From: Chrysaora quinquecirrha
Taxonomy: Eukaryota > Cnidaria > Scyphozoa > Semaeostomeae > Pelagiidae
NCBI GenBank assembly: GCA_014526335.1
Contig: JACTAT010000013.1
Span: 4,499,987-4,563,986, forward strand
Direction: 5' to 3'
DNA: 64,000 bases
Shown: positions 1 through 12,613 of the stretch, one piece after another
Layout of the letters: the number at the start of each line of letters is the position of its first letter
Numbering within the stretch: position 1 is the first letter of the stretch
The notes under the pieces: generated by a model
Seen by the model: only the letters and a program-made list of their open reading frames with translations
What the model was told of the DNA's origin: nothing
The model's database searches: none
Program-made: the position numbers and the translations under genes

Positions 1-69
1 TGGCAGAGCAGGGAGTTTACCTGTTACAAAGAGTATTGGGAATTAAGAGTAAAGATAAGGAGATCTTAC

Positions 70-1280
70 CCTGGATTCTTATTGTCGATTGCTTGCATGA
101 CTTTGTGTGCAACTTGAATTGCTTTATCTTCATCAAGAATATCATTACCAAATATAACTTGCTTCTTTCCCGATGATAACTCTTGCGTAATGTTGGATCT
201 ATCTGATGGGTAAATTGAAGAATACTTTGTTTCCCATACTCCATCATATTTTCCCATAACCTTGTCAACAATATATTTTGGTTCAGATTTACAAATCCGT
301 AATATCCCTTCTACATCCTTTTCATCAATGAATGGAAGCTTGTAAATGGCTCTACGTTTAGAATCAAATTCATCTTTTGCATAAGAATGTGGAACCTGGC
401 AAGACGTCCAAGGAAAACTTAGATCCAAATCCTCATCTTCTGAATCGTCATCGATTGGAAAATACGGGTAAAAGTCAATTGCACCATTTACATTGCAAAG
501 GATGTCTTGATTTTTTATACTAACTTGTATTGGTGCTTCTGCACGTCCAACTTTGTATAGAAAAACAAAAAAGTATTTTTTCTGTTTCTGCAAATAGAGT
601 TCTTTTAGCTCTGACGATGCAGTTGAACTAACAAATAAAAGATTATTTGGCTTTTCATCTTGGCTAATCCAGAATTCCCCAACTCCATTTTGAGAAATCA
701 GATCAAAATAATAATTTCCATAACATTTTGTTACAAGATAACCAACCACTAATACCCCCAGATTGGAACCATAACTAGGAAGGCTTAGACCACGATTTTG
801 CAGTCTTCTTGAAGGCAGTTTTGGAAATAAAGGATAATTCTTCAAATTATCAAGTTCTTCTCCGCATATTTCATCCCAAATAAAAACATTAACTACAGAC
901 AGACTGTCTTTGTTTCCGCCATCTTCTTGTAGCCTAGTCTCAATAAGATTGAAATTTATCTTATCGCCGTGGACTTCCTGTATAATTTTATCCCGTTTAA
1001 TTATATTCTTCACATTTTGTCTACTATTTCTATATTCTTTTATGACTTCAATCAAAGTATCTGCTTTAGAGTCAACATAAATTTTTGTGTTTAGAGGTAT
1101 TTCGACATCTCTTTTCGCAACCAGATAAGCTGGTATCCCAACTGATGAAGTCGTCCGACCTGTGGGTTCTATCGTAAACCAATTTAACATAACACAAAAC
1201 ATTGAAAATAAACATAAAAAGAAGAAAATAATTTGAACTTTCCATTTTGCTTTTCTAGTAAACACTAGCCTTGAAGGCAT
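70..1280 (-). CDS. B4GALNT3/4-like N-acetylgalactosaminyltransferase, first coding exon (partial)
   Basis: This exon encodes 403 residues of the N-terminal half of a type II Golgi protein. Translation from the ATG at 1280 gives a short basic tail (MPSRLVFTRKAKWK), one hydrophobic anchor (about residues 15-36) and a lumenal region. That region has an FIWDEICG motif, then a PA14-like beta-rich domain with YYFDL, GEFWISQDE and YFFVFLYK, then a segment with AIYKLPFIDE and CKSEPKYIVD. The order and spacing match B4GALNT3/4 proteins, which transfer GalNAc to GlcNAc to make LacdiNAc. The catalytic domain is not in the window. The exon ends at a donor (GTAAGA) just left of 70, leaving two bases of a split codon. 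The frame is open upstream of 1280 but has no other ATG, and an in-frame stop lies above it. The anchor and PA14 region are seen directly; the family name rests on recalled similarity. Confidence 0.78.
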
Positions 1281-1410
1281 TACTAAATCTGTACATCCAA
1301 AAATGCTTGAGTTCTCTCCTCGGTCGGACAGGCGACAGTTGATTGTCAAATTTTAGGCCAAGGCACCTCTCTGACTTTTCATTGTTGATCTGCCGACCTG
1401 CCGCTTTGCA

Positions 1411-1440
1411 TTACGTGACATCACTCACTCCTTACGTCAT
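1411..1440 (-). promoter_or_regulatory. CRE/ATF-like sites upstream of the glycosyltransferase
   Basis: About 130-160 bases upstream of the start codon at 1280, the minus strand carries ATGACGTAAG (1431-1440) and TCACGTAA (within 1411-1418). These resemble CRE/ATF or bZIP binding sites. Position and pairing suggest the core promoter, but motifs this short are weak evidence. Confidence 0.35.
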
Positions 1441-1758
1441 CGTTTCGTCAATATATTGAATGGGGCCTTAAATAGTGTACATGCCCTCCCCTACCCGCCC
1501 ATCTGCATTTCAAAGATTTTCCAACCCCTGTAGGGCCCCTGTAAGAGTTCTGTACGAAGAATTTACAACCCTAAAATTGGTCACAAAATGTACAATACCA
1601 GTTGCACCTGGCAATGCTGTATTGACAATTTGGTTCATCAGGTTCAAACACTCTCAAATGCGTGGACTTCTAAGGCTCATACTCCAATCCAAGAGCATGG
1701 TGAAACTTACATCTTCAGAAGATCAAGGGATCAAACTTCAAACCCCGGAGCCTCTTCG

Positions 1759-2595
1759 CAGGGGCGCAAATGAGGGGGGGTGTGGGGGGGTGTGACACCC
1801 CCCCAATAATTTTTCCAACCGGTCCCAGTAGCTACTTTATAGTGATAAAGTCGGTCCCGATCCGGCTCTGAACTAAATTATTTCCATTTTCAATAATAAT
1901 AAACAGAGTTGTACCCGAAACCCAAAGAAAAATCGGTAAAAAATTGCTCTCATGCAGATCATTGAACATTGAACTTAATTCACCACGCTGTTTTGCATAG
2001 CAGGAAATAGTGGTGATGTTTCCTTGAAAGAACAAATTAGCAAACAAAAGGGCCAGAGCAGCTAGGCGGGACAACTTTCGGCCAATTGCAACCCAATCCC
2101 TTCATGACAGTACAATGTATTGGTAGTCAATACTGCCGTTAGTCAGGAGATGCCTAGCTGTACAACAAAGACAAGTTGTGTCAGCCATTTCTGGCCTTAT
2201 TTTTTATGTTTCTGGACAATTCCGGGCGCCAGGCGACATTACAACATCAACATAAATTTTGACAAAACTTGTTGTTTCTTAGGTTTTCTTCAACAGCTGG
2301 GCTGCGCAAAAATTACATTAAAAGAGTCCTGAAACGGTCACCAGAGCGATTCTAGCAACCCAATTTTTCAAAATTTTCCGCAAGGGAGCATGGATCTTTT
2401 AGGATTGGAGGAGCAAGGCCCAAGGTCCTGAAACGGTCACCAGAGCGATTCTAGCAACCCAATTTTTCAAAATTTTCCGGGGGAGCATGCCCCCGAGCCC
2501 CCCTAGGTGGGTGCGCTTTTCGGCACACAAAGACCAATACCCTTCGGTCCCACTTCATGACACCCCCCCAATAATTTTTTCGATTTGCGCCCCTG
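1759..2595. mobile_element. Non-autonomous hAT-type DNA transposon (837 bp)
   Basis: The ends are perfect 13-bp terminal inverted repeats, CAGGGGCGCAAAT and ATTTGCGCCCCTG. They are flanked by an exact 8-bp duplication, CCTCTTCG, at 1751-1758 and 2596-2603. An 8-bp target duplication with CAGGGGCG-type ends is the hAT signature. No transposase frame is present. Inside, a direct repeat of about 57 bases starts near 2324 and again near 2423. Subterminal ACACCCCCCCAATAATTTTT words occur near both ends (about 1794 and 2560), in the same orientation. Confidence 0.85.
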
Positions 2596-3937
2596 CCTCT
2601 TCGCGGATACCTCTATAGGACGGACATCTCCGAACAATGGCATTAGTCCTGAAGGCCTTTTCTTCGAAAAAACATTCTCCCTTTCGGTGGACGCTGCTCC
2701 ACGAAAATGGAGGTTCCAATGGTGTCTGTTTCAGTGGTGTAGAGCTGGAAACATGACAAGGGGGCTCTACTGACAAGTGGGGTCGTCAAGGTTCCAGAGA
2801 CTTGGGATCATGCGAAATGTATCCAGGGAACAATGGAATATCAGGAAACAAAGTTCAGGTAAAATCTTCCCTGTCAATCTGCCAGACCATCATTCTGATA
2901 ATAATCCTACAAAACTCCAGGAAACAAGGGAATGTAACCCCCCTAATCGATCCTGACAAATCCAAAAAAACAATACCAAAATGTAAAAAAGTACCACTTT
3001 TTCTTAATAACTAGAGGTGCCAGCCTTCCCGCGGCCCTCCCCTCCAGCTCTACAACCCAAGCTTCCAGCGTAATTTAAAGCAAGAGTACTGAAGCCTTGT
3101 GAAAAAAGCAAGTTTCAAAATGCAAAAAAAAAGATACATAATTTCGATGTTTCATTCATAATTATCATACTCTGCAAGACAAACAATTACAGAATTAATG
3201 AATGTTTAAAGGCTTCACGGAAGCAAAAATTTATGCATATTTAACGTCTTTACTTGACTAGTATTCACACATTCATGATTACACATAACAAAAATTGATT
3301 TACACAGATTCTGATACAGTATAAAAGCTACATGGCGTTGATCGTCCCGCGCTATCAACACAAAGGCTACAATTATTCTATTTACATTACCAACTTTTAA
3401 CAAAATCTGTATGTTTCGATTGGAGGCTTTCTCTTACCTCGTGTAACGTAATAATTAGGTTTCTGACTGCGTTGAAACTAAAACTAACTTAAAAACAACA
3501 ATCTAATGTCTTGTAAAAAAATTGGGTTTTTGTTCAATTTTACATTACGCAGGACTTCAGTAATATCTATATCTAACTTCAGGCGATATTAAAGAGTGTA
3601 AGCTATGTCTACTATTAAGGTTTGGTTATCTAGTGTACTAGCATTATTATTTCAAATGCAGCAAAGTTAACCTGTTACCAGCGTTTGACCAGTTAATAAC
3701 TTTACTATAATGAAAGCTAGAGAGCAATAATTATAAAGTTCTTAGTTATTAATTATTTGTCTTAAATGAGAGCTTAGCGATTTGTCCTTTTATAATAGCT
3801 ACTGTCCTTTATTTTATCAATCTTTCCCTTCATAGCATATTTCTTGGGTCAGTATCTTCAGCTATGCCATGTAATGATAACATGCGAGCTCTGTCGTGAT
3901 TACAGTTTACAGACAAGGTCTGTTGTATCTGATCTGC
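2596..3937. other. Intergenic stretch, nothing recognised
   Basis: Between the hAT-type element and the 3' end of the first KLF gene there are only short chance reading frames. The part nearest 3938 is AT-rich and probably holds the KLF 3' UTR. Confidence 0.5.
3808..3813 (-). terminator. Candidate poly(A) signal of the first KLF gene
   Basis: TTTATT on the plus strand reads AATAAA on the minus strand, about 125 bases beyond the stop codon at 3938. Confidence 0.45.
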
Positions 3938-5803
3938 TTAGTTCTGATGTCTCTTCATGTGCAGAGCAAGATGATCTGAGCGACTGAATGCTCGGTCACA
4001 GTGTCGACATTTGAAAGGCTTCGCTCCAGTATGCTTTCGGAAGTGTCGCGTAAGTTCGTCAGATCGAGCGAATTTCCACGTGCAGCCTTCCCATGAGCAC
4101 TTGTAAGGTTTCTCTCCCGTGTGTGTTCGGATATGTGCCTTCAGGTGAGAGCTTTTCGTGTAAACTTTCGTACAGCCGAGATATTCGCATCTGTGAACTC
4201 GTCGTTTCTGTAGATCGGGGTTTTCTCTCCTTGTGTACGGTGGTGGTGGTGGAAACACGATGTATTGATTTTGCATCATTGAATTACTCATGCTCATCTC
4301 GGGCGATCCTGGACTTGAATGAGGAGGGGTTGGTAGAAATGTTAGGCCACTATAAGGATGTGGCACTGGTAGTTGTACATACGTGTGTCCCATGGAGTCA
4401 CTAAGCGAACAAACCGGTTCAGCGCAGCTAACGTTCGGCTCCGGTAGGTGTCGAAGTGGCGGCGGTGAACACGACTGCATGTACGGCGAGTTTTCGCTAA
4501 CTGCAGGAGCACAGAAAGCCTCTTCTGGAGTTAGAATCGATCTTTGATAGCTTGTTTCAGAGCAGACACTGTAAAAGCTTTGATCGCACATCTCGTTCCC
4601 ATCGTTTGTCATTACTTCGCTTGAATCGACCGACGAAGAAGTATCGGGTACCGACGCGGTGTCGCTGTCGCTCTCGCTGAAGAAATCTTCAACCTCCGAC
4701 ACACTTCTTCTTCTTGATCGCGTTGACGCAAGTTGTTGCGACTCTAAATACTGATCCATCTCTCGTAGCGTCTGTTGAGAAAAAAATCATAAATTAAAAT
4801 CAAAATCAAATGCCCGAATTTGTGGCTACTTTCCGACCGAAAAGATTATCCGAGCAATATTGTAGTTTAAAGCGAAACGAAAATCTTATAAAATCATAGG
4901 AGAGAGTGAGCTAGTGCGATTTGAAGGAAATAAAGCGCTGTTCTTGATCGAAATCTAAATGAAGAATTGCGACACGAAAATGGCACACTCGCTCCCTCGC
5001 TTCGCCATCATGAGCCGAAGCGACCATGAGAAAAAAATCGTTTATCTTTATCGTAATAAAGTTCAAGAAAAAACAATACAAAATCAAAATGTTGAATTGT
5101 TTTGTTGAATTTTCTGTAATTCTTCACTGACTAAAGTGCAACTGCTGACACATTAAAATACAATATCTTTTCAATTTGTCTTGTGAAATGCAAACAGCTT
5201 GCACCGATCATGAAAGTACGAAAATATGGTCAAATTTCTCGGCCATCGAAAGATTTTTGTTTTATTATAACATAATTCGATTCAGCTTTCTGTTCCTAAA
5301 AAATCTGCAAAAGACTACATTCTTTGTGCTTTATCCTGAAGCTAGTAGCTCATTCTCAGGAGCCAAAGGCAAACAAGTTTATGCGAGCACTCGGAAAATA
5401 CGAGAAATTTCGACGAAAATTTTCACTTAGGCCCTACGGGAATTATCAATAGTAAAATCTTCAAATTCTGAGCAATTTACTAAAAACAATATTTTTCTGG
5501 GTTAAATTTTGAAGGAAACTGGAAATTCAAGTTTACATGTCTCCTACACCTGTACTGCTTGCTAATTCAAAGCATGTATTTCCTGACGAGAATTTCAAAC
5601 TCGTTTAAACGAAAACGAAAACTTACTTGTCGCCAATCGTCCATTGATTCGGCACTTTGAGGAAAAAGTTGCATTCTTTCTGCTTTTGATCGTAAATTTT
5701 GAAGAATTGGGTTTTCATATCCATCGAAATGATCACCAGAGAGGTCTGTAATCACTTGAAGTTGTCCTACCATTGTATTTATCGAATCTGAAGCTGGAAT
5801 CAT
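3938..5803 (-). CDS. Krueppel-like transcription factor (KLF1/2/4/5-type fingers)
   Basis: Two coding exons, 5803-5627 and 4771-3938, join in phase 0 (donor GTAAGT, acceptor TTTCTCAACAG) and give 336 residues. The first in-frame ATG is at 5803; an upstream TGA closes the frame. The C-terminal 85 residues form three C2H2 fingers of classic KLF spacing: [26 protein letters not shown] and [15 protein letters not shown], with TGEKPY and TGAKPF linkers. The protein ends HMKRHQN as KLF5-like proteins do. The middle is Ser/Pro-rich with an acidic run ([12 protein letters not shown]) and a PPPPPY motif that could bind WW domains. Such factors bind GC or CACCC boxes in the nucleus. A candidate AATAAA lies 125 bases downstream. 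Which vertebrate KLF is closest cannot be settled here. Confidence 0.94.
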
Positions 5804-8800
5804 CGTCCAAACTTCCAACACTCTATTTCACGAAAATCTTAACGATTGCTGGTTTCCTTCCGTCAGTGGAAAACGATTGCTGCCGACTAACGACCGAGAA
5901 AACTCGCATGGCTTATATTTTCCGAACTCTGACCGAAAGTTTATTGCTTTGCCCATATTTGGTAAATTGACAGATACGAAGTGGATTCTCGGTGACCGAC
6001 AAATGATTATCGCCGTAATCAAGCAGCGACCAATCAAACAAAACAGATTGTTCGTCTTGTCTTTGGCAGATAAGCATGACGCGAAACCGCAGATGTTTGA
6101 ATTCTCCGGATGCCTGAGCATGATTCGAGGCTTCTCATTGGGTAACTTTAAAAGCCTTCTGTTTCTCGCTGAGGGTAATTTGCATAACAATAAGAGAAGC
6201 ACAATTGTTCCATCGAATATGGATAAGCATGGAATGTGAGTTTGATTCTTTTGAACAACAAGGTCTACTGTGTGAAAAACTTTCTGGAGACTGTATTGTG
6301 TTTTGATATTTCTACATCTAGATCTTTTATGCTTTGACGTCCACACTCATAAAAGCTATTAATTTTGATACCCATCATCAGATTTTCTTATTTTTCGGCA
6401 GCAATTTTTTGGTTGGTGGAGGGTGAAACACGACAAGGAGCAGGTCGAAATCGAAATCGTTAAATCCTACCGACCGAAGATGCTCGGTGAAATTTCGAGA
6501 AACGAATGAAATGCAGCTAGGATTCAAGCAAGATATTTGTGGATTGAATACAAAAGGTATACTAACATGCAGTTGCCTAATGCATTCAAATTTTCAATAA
6601 TTTCAAACAATTCAAGAATTTGGAAGTGGCAAAGTTCTTTATGGCCGATCCTACTGGGACGAAGTTTTCACCGATTTTCTTTCATTCATTCATTCGTTCA
6701 AAAACGAGCAGTCATTCATTCGGTGATAGGCGAAAATCCTCGATTTCTTTCGCGGTTGACAGCTTGGTTATTTTTAACGACTAGAAACCGAGAAAATGCA
6801 TGAAATTTCGCTGTTTTCGAATACATGGTCTTGCCATGTGCTGGATCCACGAGATAAATCGAACATAGTCCTTATCTTCGAGCAACAAATTATGCGAGTC
6901 CAAAGGCATAGTAAAGGCATAGTAATAGGGAAAAGCTGCTTTCCATTTGGACTATTTGGGAAAGTAGCAAAGTAGGATCACTCTTTCATTTTAAGACGTC
7001 GGTTTTCGGTTTCGGACTCAATTTTGATACACTATAAAATCTGGTTACTCAAATCGGGCTCGAAATCTGGCCTAAGATGAGGTCATTCTCCACAACCGAA
7101 ACCACAAAAGAGTGGTCTAAAAAATTGGTTTTACAACCCTCCTCATTCAAAGACTTCGAGGTTAATTGCAATTCCGCAGTTATTGATAAAGATAACTTAG
7201 GTCATTTAACTGACAGACAACAGACAGACAGTATTGTACGACCTTTTTACGAACGTAGATTTCTTACCTTTCCTATAAAATGCAAACTTTACCTGGAAAT
7301 AGATTTGGTTCTTGCCTTTTTTGCTTTACTTGAATTTGAATCTCAACATATTATGCCCTTCTACATAAAAATATACAGATAATTAAATAACAAATGCCTA
7401 TTTGTTTCTCATTTGTCTGTGAAGGTCAGGTCCCTCGACAACTGGATAATGCCAGCAAATACCCCAATGGCACATAACTATCTAATTTCTGCATCTCTAG
7501 GGTAATTTCTTTTCATGCATCAACCTTAAGTTTCCGCTCAAAGGAATTATTACTTATTGCAAATGAAAAACGAGATTCCTTTGCTTATGCCTCGTAGGTT
7601 TTTGTGCATAAGCAAATGGGAACAAATGCTGGGCCAAGAAAAAGTTGGCACAGGCCATGTTGAAATTTGGCTAGGCCTAGTACATTTTTTTGCCATAGCC
7701 ACACCCAGAATGCATTTCATGTTCACAACTCTGCACCCTGTGCAGGATGTTACAAATGCAGTGCTTCCCACGCATTTCTGTGTTGTGTAACAAGATTCAT
7801 GTTCGGAACATTGGTTACATAAACCCTTCTCAAATATTTATTTTTAATTATCAACTATATTTTTTATTATTCATCCATTTGTTTTGTGCCCACCTCATAA
7901 TATTTAAATTATTATGTAATGTGTAATGTAATTTCAGTTTGAATTTTTCGTTTTTGGATTGTATTTAAATATTATAAAAAAAATCATTTTCTAGATTATT
8001 TTGGTCTACAAAATGGGTTTGTTGGTAGCATTCATGATAGAGGTTTTTCGTAAAAAAGGAATGGTCTACATACGACTGCTATTGCCCAAAGACGAGAAAG
8101 ATTGGGTCCTCCTCATGGACATAAAAATCGAAACTTTGCGTCCCATTTCTTCTAAAACCTAGGATTAAATGAAAAACTCCTAATCTGGACTTTAAATTGT
8201 AATAGATATGAACATTGTGAAAATAAAATCCCCAATATTACTCGCTGTTTTCAGATACAGTGAACAAAAGTCTTCAGCAAGATTATCTCGTAGGCTTTGC
8301 AGATAAGGATGTTTTTCAAATATTGGGTAATTTTTCTTTCAATTTCTTTGTCTTTCTTTCTATTTAATTCCCTTCGTATCAATAATTCGTTGTCGAAGTC
8401 TGGCCGCAAATCTCTCAAAGACAAAATTCTTGTCCGAAATTGTCTTATTACTGTGTGACCTTTTTGTACAGCTGCTCGGGATATCGACCAATTAAGACTG
8501 CCTGACCGACTGTCTTGAACTATGCAAAAAAAAGAATAATCAAAGATGATAGTGAAACATTTGACAGTAAAAATGTTGTTACATAATAGCTTTTCAATGT
8601 TGCCTTATCGTTCAATGTAAAGCCAGCTTTTCTATCGAGGATGGGGAAGGAATCAGTGATTGTAATTATGTAATCAGATAATCACATTGATTAATAAGCG
8701 ATCACTGATACCCATTTTGCACCCCAGCTTATCAAAATGCCAGTCTGAGCACAGAATTCGATCATTGGAAATCTCATAAAGTCTTGTAGGGGATTTTAAT

Positions 8801-10654
8801 GACTTTACGAAAATCTGAGTTAAGAAATCCTGTTCGATTTTTGTTGGGCAGGCAAGCTCCCCCTATAATATCAGTCGTTAGTAATTTTCGCGCCATTTTT
8901 ACTTTTTTCCCGCGCGTTTTAGAGAGATCAGGCCAGAACACCCGTTCGCAAATTCGTAGCTGCATACAGCTGTATTAAAAAAGTTAGACTTTTAACGTCA
9001 AACTTTACTGGCACCTTCCCTAGTGCCTCAAAGAATGAATTAAAAACATAAAAATGCAAAATAATAGGTAATCAACAAAATGCAGACTGAGCGAAGGAAT
9101 GTAAGCGCGGTGTGTTAGAATGGGAGGGATTTGCACTTGCTCCTCTGCCCTTGAAAAATCCGAAATAGAAATTGTCAATAATTCAGGAATTCCTGCAAAG
9201 GCATGCAAATGCACTTAAATGATTCTATTTCTGGCAATTGCATAAATATTTTATGAATATCTCAAAGAGAAATGTGTAAATTTCGCTCTAGTAGTTTAAA
9301 AATAACCTGAAGTAAATCTCGAAGTTTATTCACAGTATTGTTATTTCACTCCAAGTGACCTTGGTTCTTGAAATACAAAGCCTAAAAATATAGGAGTCTA
9401 TTTCAACCATTTTTTTATTTGCAAATGAACAAATTAAAACTAATTATTTGTTAATGGAAGCATCCAACAAGGCTCCTGATGTGCAAACATTAATTTCACT
9501 ACATTTCCAGCCAGGGGTTTTCGTAAACTTATAGTAGGATTGCACTATTCACTATTCAGCCAAGAAGGGTTTGGCTTTGTAGAGGAAAAACTCATTTTAC
9601 AAGAAAGAAAGGCATCTACCATGGTTTAAGTCGGGTTGTTTTGAACTATCTGTATCCCACAGCTTCAAACATAACGCCTACAACCTTTTATGTTTGTTAC
9701 GGAAGTTTTGAAAATGTGAGCATTACACCTATGTTAAATTAACAATTTATGGCTTTGGGAACGATAAGAATCATATTATTTCCAATTAGACTCTCCAGCC
9801 ACTTCTGGGTAAGAGATAAGGCTACGAATCCAGGGCAAAATTATTGATTGAATCAAATGAATTTCTGGCAAGGCTATTTTGCATTGGTAGCTAAGAGGCA
9901 TAAGAGAAATTGTATCATCACTGATTAAATCAAAACTAATCACTGAGTAATCACAAGTAATCACATTTAAAGGAGTGATTTGCAAATCACTACAAATAAA
10001 GTCGTCCTTCACCCTCTGCTATTAATTTGTAAACTTGTAAGGAGTGTCAACTAATTGTTCATCTCCTATGTACGTATTTGTCATGAACAAATTTTGAGCC
10101 CAGATTTGGCCTACGCTTTATTTTAGAACATGTCACCTAATTGTTATGTACATGTCATTGTGGCACAAGTTTGTTGATTTAAAATGACAAAACATGTTTT
10201 GATCGTGTGGAAAATTTATTGGATTAATTTGATAATAAAAACTGTTGATTTAATTCCTTTTATTAATCTCATCCTCAATATTTGATCTGATATGATCAGT
10301 TTGTTAATGAGTCATCTATTTTTCAAAATTTTTGCTAACTCGTAAACAAGTTTCGTCATCTCTATCCATTTAGCAGAGAGATTAATTGTGACTGTTCTGT
10401 CAATTGAATTATTTTGGTTTCCACAGTTGCTTCTACTTTCCTTTTGACATGGATGAGTCAATGTGCTTATCTTTTGAAATATTGCCCGCACTTCATTCGC
10501 AGCACGAGCAAAAGACTCGATCTCATGTCAAAACGAACAGGATTCGCAATTTGTCGTCGCCACTATTCGCCTTTTCTCGCTCGTCAAAACCGAGAGACGA
10601 AAGATTGCCCGAATTGTCAATGTGAAGTCAAAGGACTCCCTGACCCTGAGTGCG

Positions 10655-10853
10655 TAGCCTGCGTGCAGCCCCAACTCATCTAATACAAATGGATACAAGG
10701 TGGGCGCGGACGGCTTTTCTGGGGCGCAAAGCGGGGGTTGGTACTACACCCTTATATTTTAGTTCGATGTGCACTCCTGTGTACTTTATTATTATTTCAT
10801 ACAAAAAAACTCTACTCTTTACGAAAGAAGAGTTTGAGGCTGCACGCAGGCTA
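10655..10853. mobile_element. Short inverted-repeat element (199 bp) with 8-bp target duplication
   Basis: The ends TAGCCTGCGTGCAGCC and GGCTGCACGCAGGCTA are perfect 16-bp inverted repeats. The flanks TGAGTGCG (10647-10654) and TGAGTGCC (10854-10861) match at seven of eight positions, as a slightly diverged 8-bp duplication would. This suggests a hAT-like MITE. No coding capacity is visible. Confidence 0.7.
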
Positions 10854-11321
10854 TGAGTGCCAGACTCTCAAAGAGAAAACGTTTTCTTTTGGAGAGCCTA
10901 GTACCTAGGATAGTTGAGGGAGGACAGCAAAGATGTGAGCTTTTACTTTGGTTAACCGCAAGGCACACGGCCATATTGACTTGTATGCATGTCAAATCGA
11001 AGAAGGTAATTTGGCATACATGTATGCCAAAGAAAACAAGAAAAAACCGAGACCTAAATTATTCAAATGTGGCCTAGGTTTTGTTTCTTTTCTGCTACAG
11101 TGACAAATCTGAATTAAAGTGCTCTGTTTTACATTTTACTGGCTCAAGAAGTTAATGTAACTTTAACTTCAACTTTAAATTAAGTAAAACTATAATTTCA
11201 CAGGTAATAACAAGATAAGTGTAGCGGACGACTCCAAATTTGGTCAGAAGACGCAACTAATGCCAGAACAATGAGTACTACAGCGTCATGTCTATTTGGC
11301 ACGCGAAAGCCACTATGCCAC

Positions 11322-11727
11322 TACACACTTTTTTTTTTATAAGAATACAGTCTATAAGAATATTCAGGCTCAAAATTGCTGAAATTTAAGAATTATTTAA
11401 GAATAATCTGAGGCTCAAGCTTGACGAGGATCATTTTTATTTCTCTGCCTTTTTTACACTGCACAATAAGTGTGATTGTCAGGCAACTGTATTTGTTTTG
11501 AAATGCATACATCCTGTCTGACTCTTTGATACAGTAACTCTTTTTATTAATAAGCTAACAAATGACAAAGATTTGACTTATTTCTCTTGATCTTCAGGCC
11601 AATTTACAACATTGTATTGATGATTAAGAATAATTTAAGAATATTTTCAGGCTCAAAATCGAATAAGCTTAAGAATAATCGAGGCTCGGCAAAAAATAAG
11701 GTATTCTTATAAAAAAAAAAGTGTGTA
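11322..11727. mobile_element. M1-family inverted-repeat element, TAAGAATA variant
   Basis: The element opens TACACAC, then a T run and ATAAGAATA. It closes TATTCTTATA, an A run and GTGTGTA. TTAAGAATA-type words occur again at several internal places, and AGGCTCA or GAGGCTC blocks recur. It is non-coding. Confidence 0.7.
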
Positions 11728-12297
11728 TGCCTAACAATAGAAAGTCGTCATTCTTCGCATTGACGTCATCGGAATAACCTGGATTTCTAAGAAACAGGTA
11801 ATTCACTGAACAATGACTGCGAAAATGACCTTGTTTTCAATCACGCACGCGTCTCATCTTGGTTTCAACTTCAATATGCACGCATTGCAAGGCCCTGGTC
11901 ATAGCCCTGGTCGTGGTCTGTGTCCTCTGGTCACCCGACAACCAAGAGCAACAGCGACCTTTCCAAATATGGTCAATATATGGAAACAAATGGATAATGC
12001 AAGGCAAGCTAAGTTTTAGAACCGAGGCTGCAAGGTTTGCCACTGAGGCGCATTTTTCCCGCCAAAACACATACATTTTCTTCCAGAAGCCCAACCTATG
12101 AAAAGTGGGCGAAAAGGGTTTTCGATTTACGATATATGAAATAGAATTTGAAATGTGTTAAAATTGTGAAAACATTAATTACTTCGTAGATCGTGAAGTG
12201 GCTCCGTTATCAATCTGCTAGCTAGTGTACCAGACTCCTTTCGAAAGAGCACGGGCTTTCCAATTTCAGAACCTGCCTGCAGCTTACCAACTGAGTA

Positions 12298-12613
12298 TTG
12301 AGGGGGGCTTTGGGGGGTATCAAAACCCGAAAACCCGGAAGAAAATTGGGACAAACCCAAAAAACCCGGATGAACTTAGTTTCGACAAATGTTTTAAGAA
12401 GTTTACACATTGACATCCTTTGTCAGGTTGAAAACACGAAAACCCGCACATTTTTACTACAATATCCGAAACCCTGGCTAGAAAAATGGCAAAGCCCGTT
12501 GCCCTTTAAGTATGCTTGAGCCGAAAACCCGCACGATTTTTTGGAAAAACCCGAAAACCCGAGGCCGAAAGCGGCCAAACCCGCAACCCGTGAAATCCCA
12601 AAGCCCCCCTCAG
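12298..12613. mobile_element. Inverted-repeat element with GGGGGGCTTTGG ends (316 bp)
   Basis: The left end TTGAGGGGGGCTTTGG and the right end, reverse-complemented CTGAGGGGGGCTTTGG, form 16-bp terminal inverted repeats flanked by TA on both sides (12296-12297 and 12614-12615). The interior is packed with AAACCCG and AAAACCCG words on the plus strand. A TA target duplication would suit a Tc1/mariner-like MITE. Non-coding. Confidence 0.6.

Noticed and set aside
7077..7382. 101-codon plus-strand frame in the 5.8-13.6 kb gap
   Set aside because: Length is within chance for this much DNA. There is no domain and no exon-like neighbours.
10404..10683. Overlapping plus-strand frames with several cysteines (CPNCQCEVKG)
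   Set aside because: The frame runs into the inverted-repeat element at 10655. No splice partners or domain match are seen.
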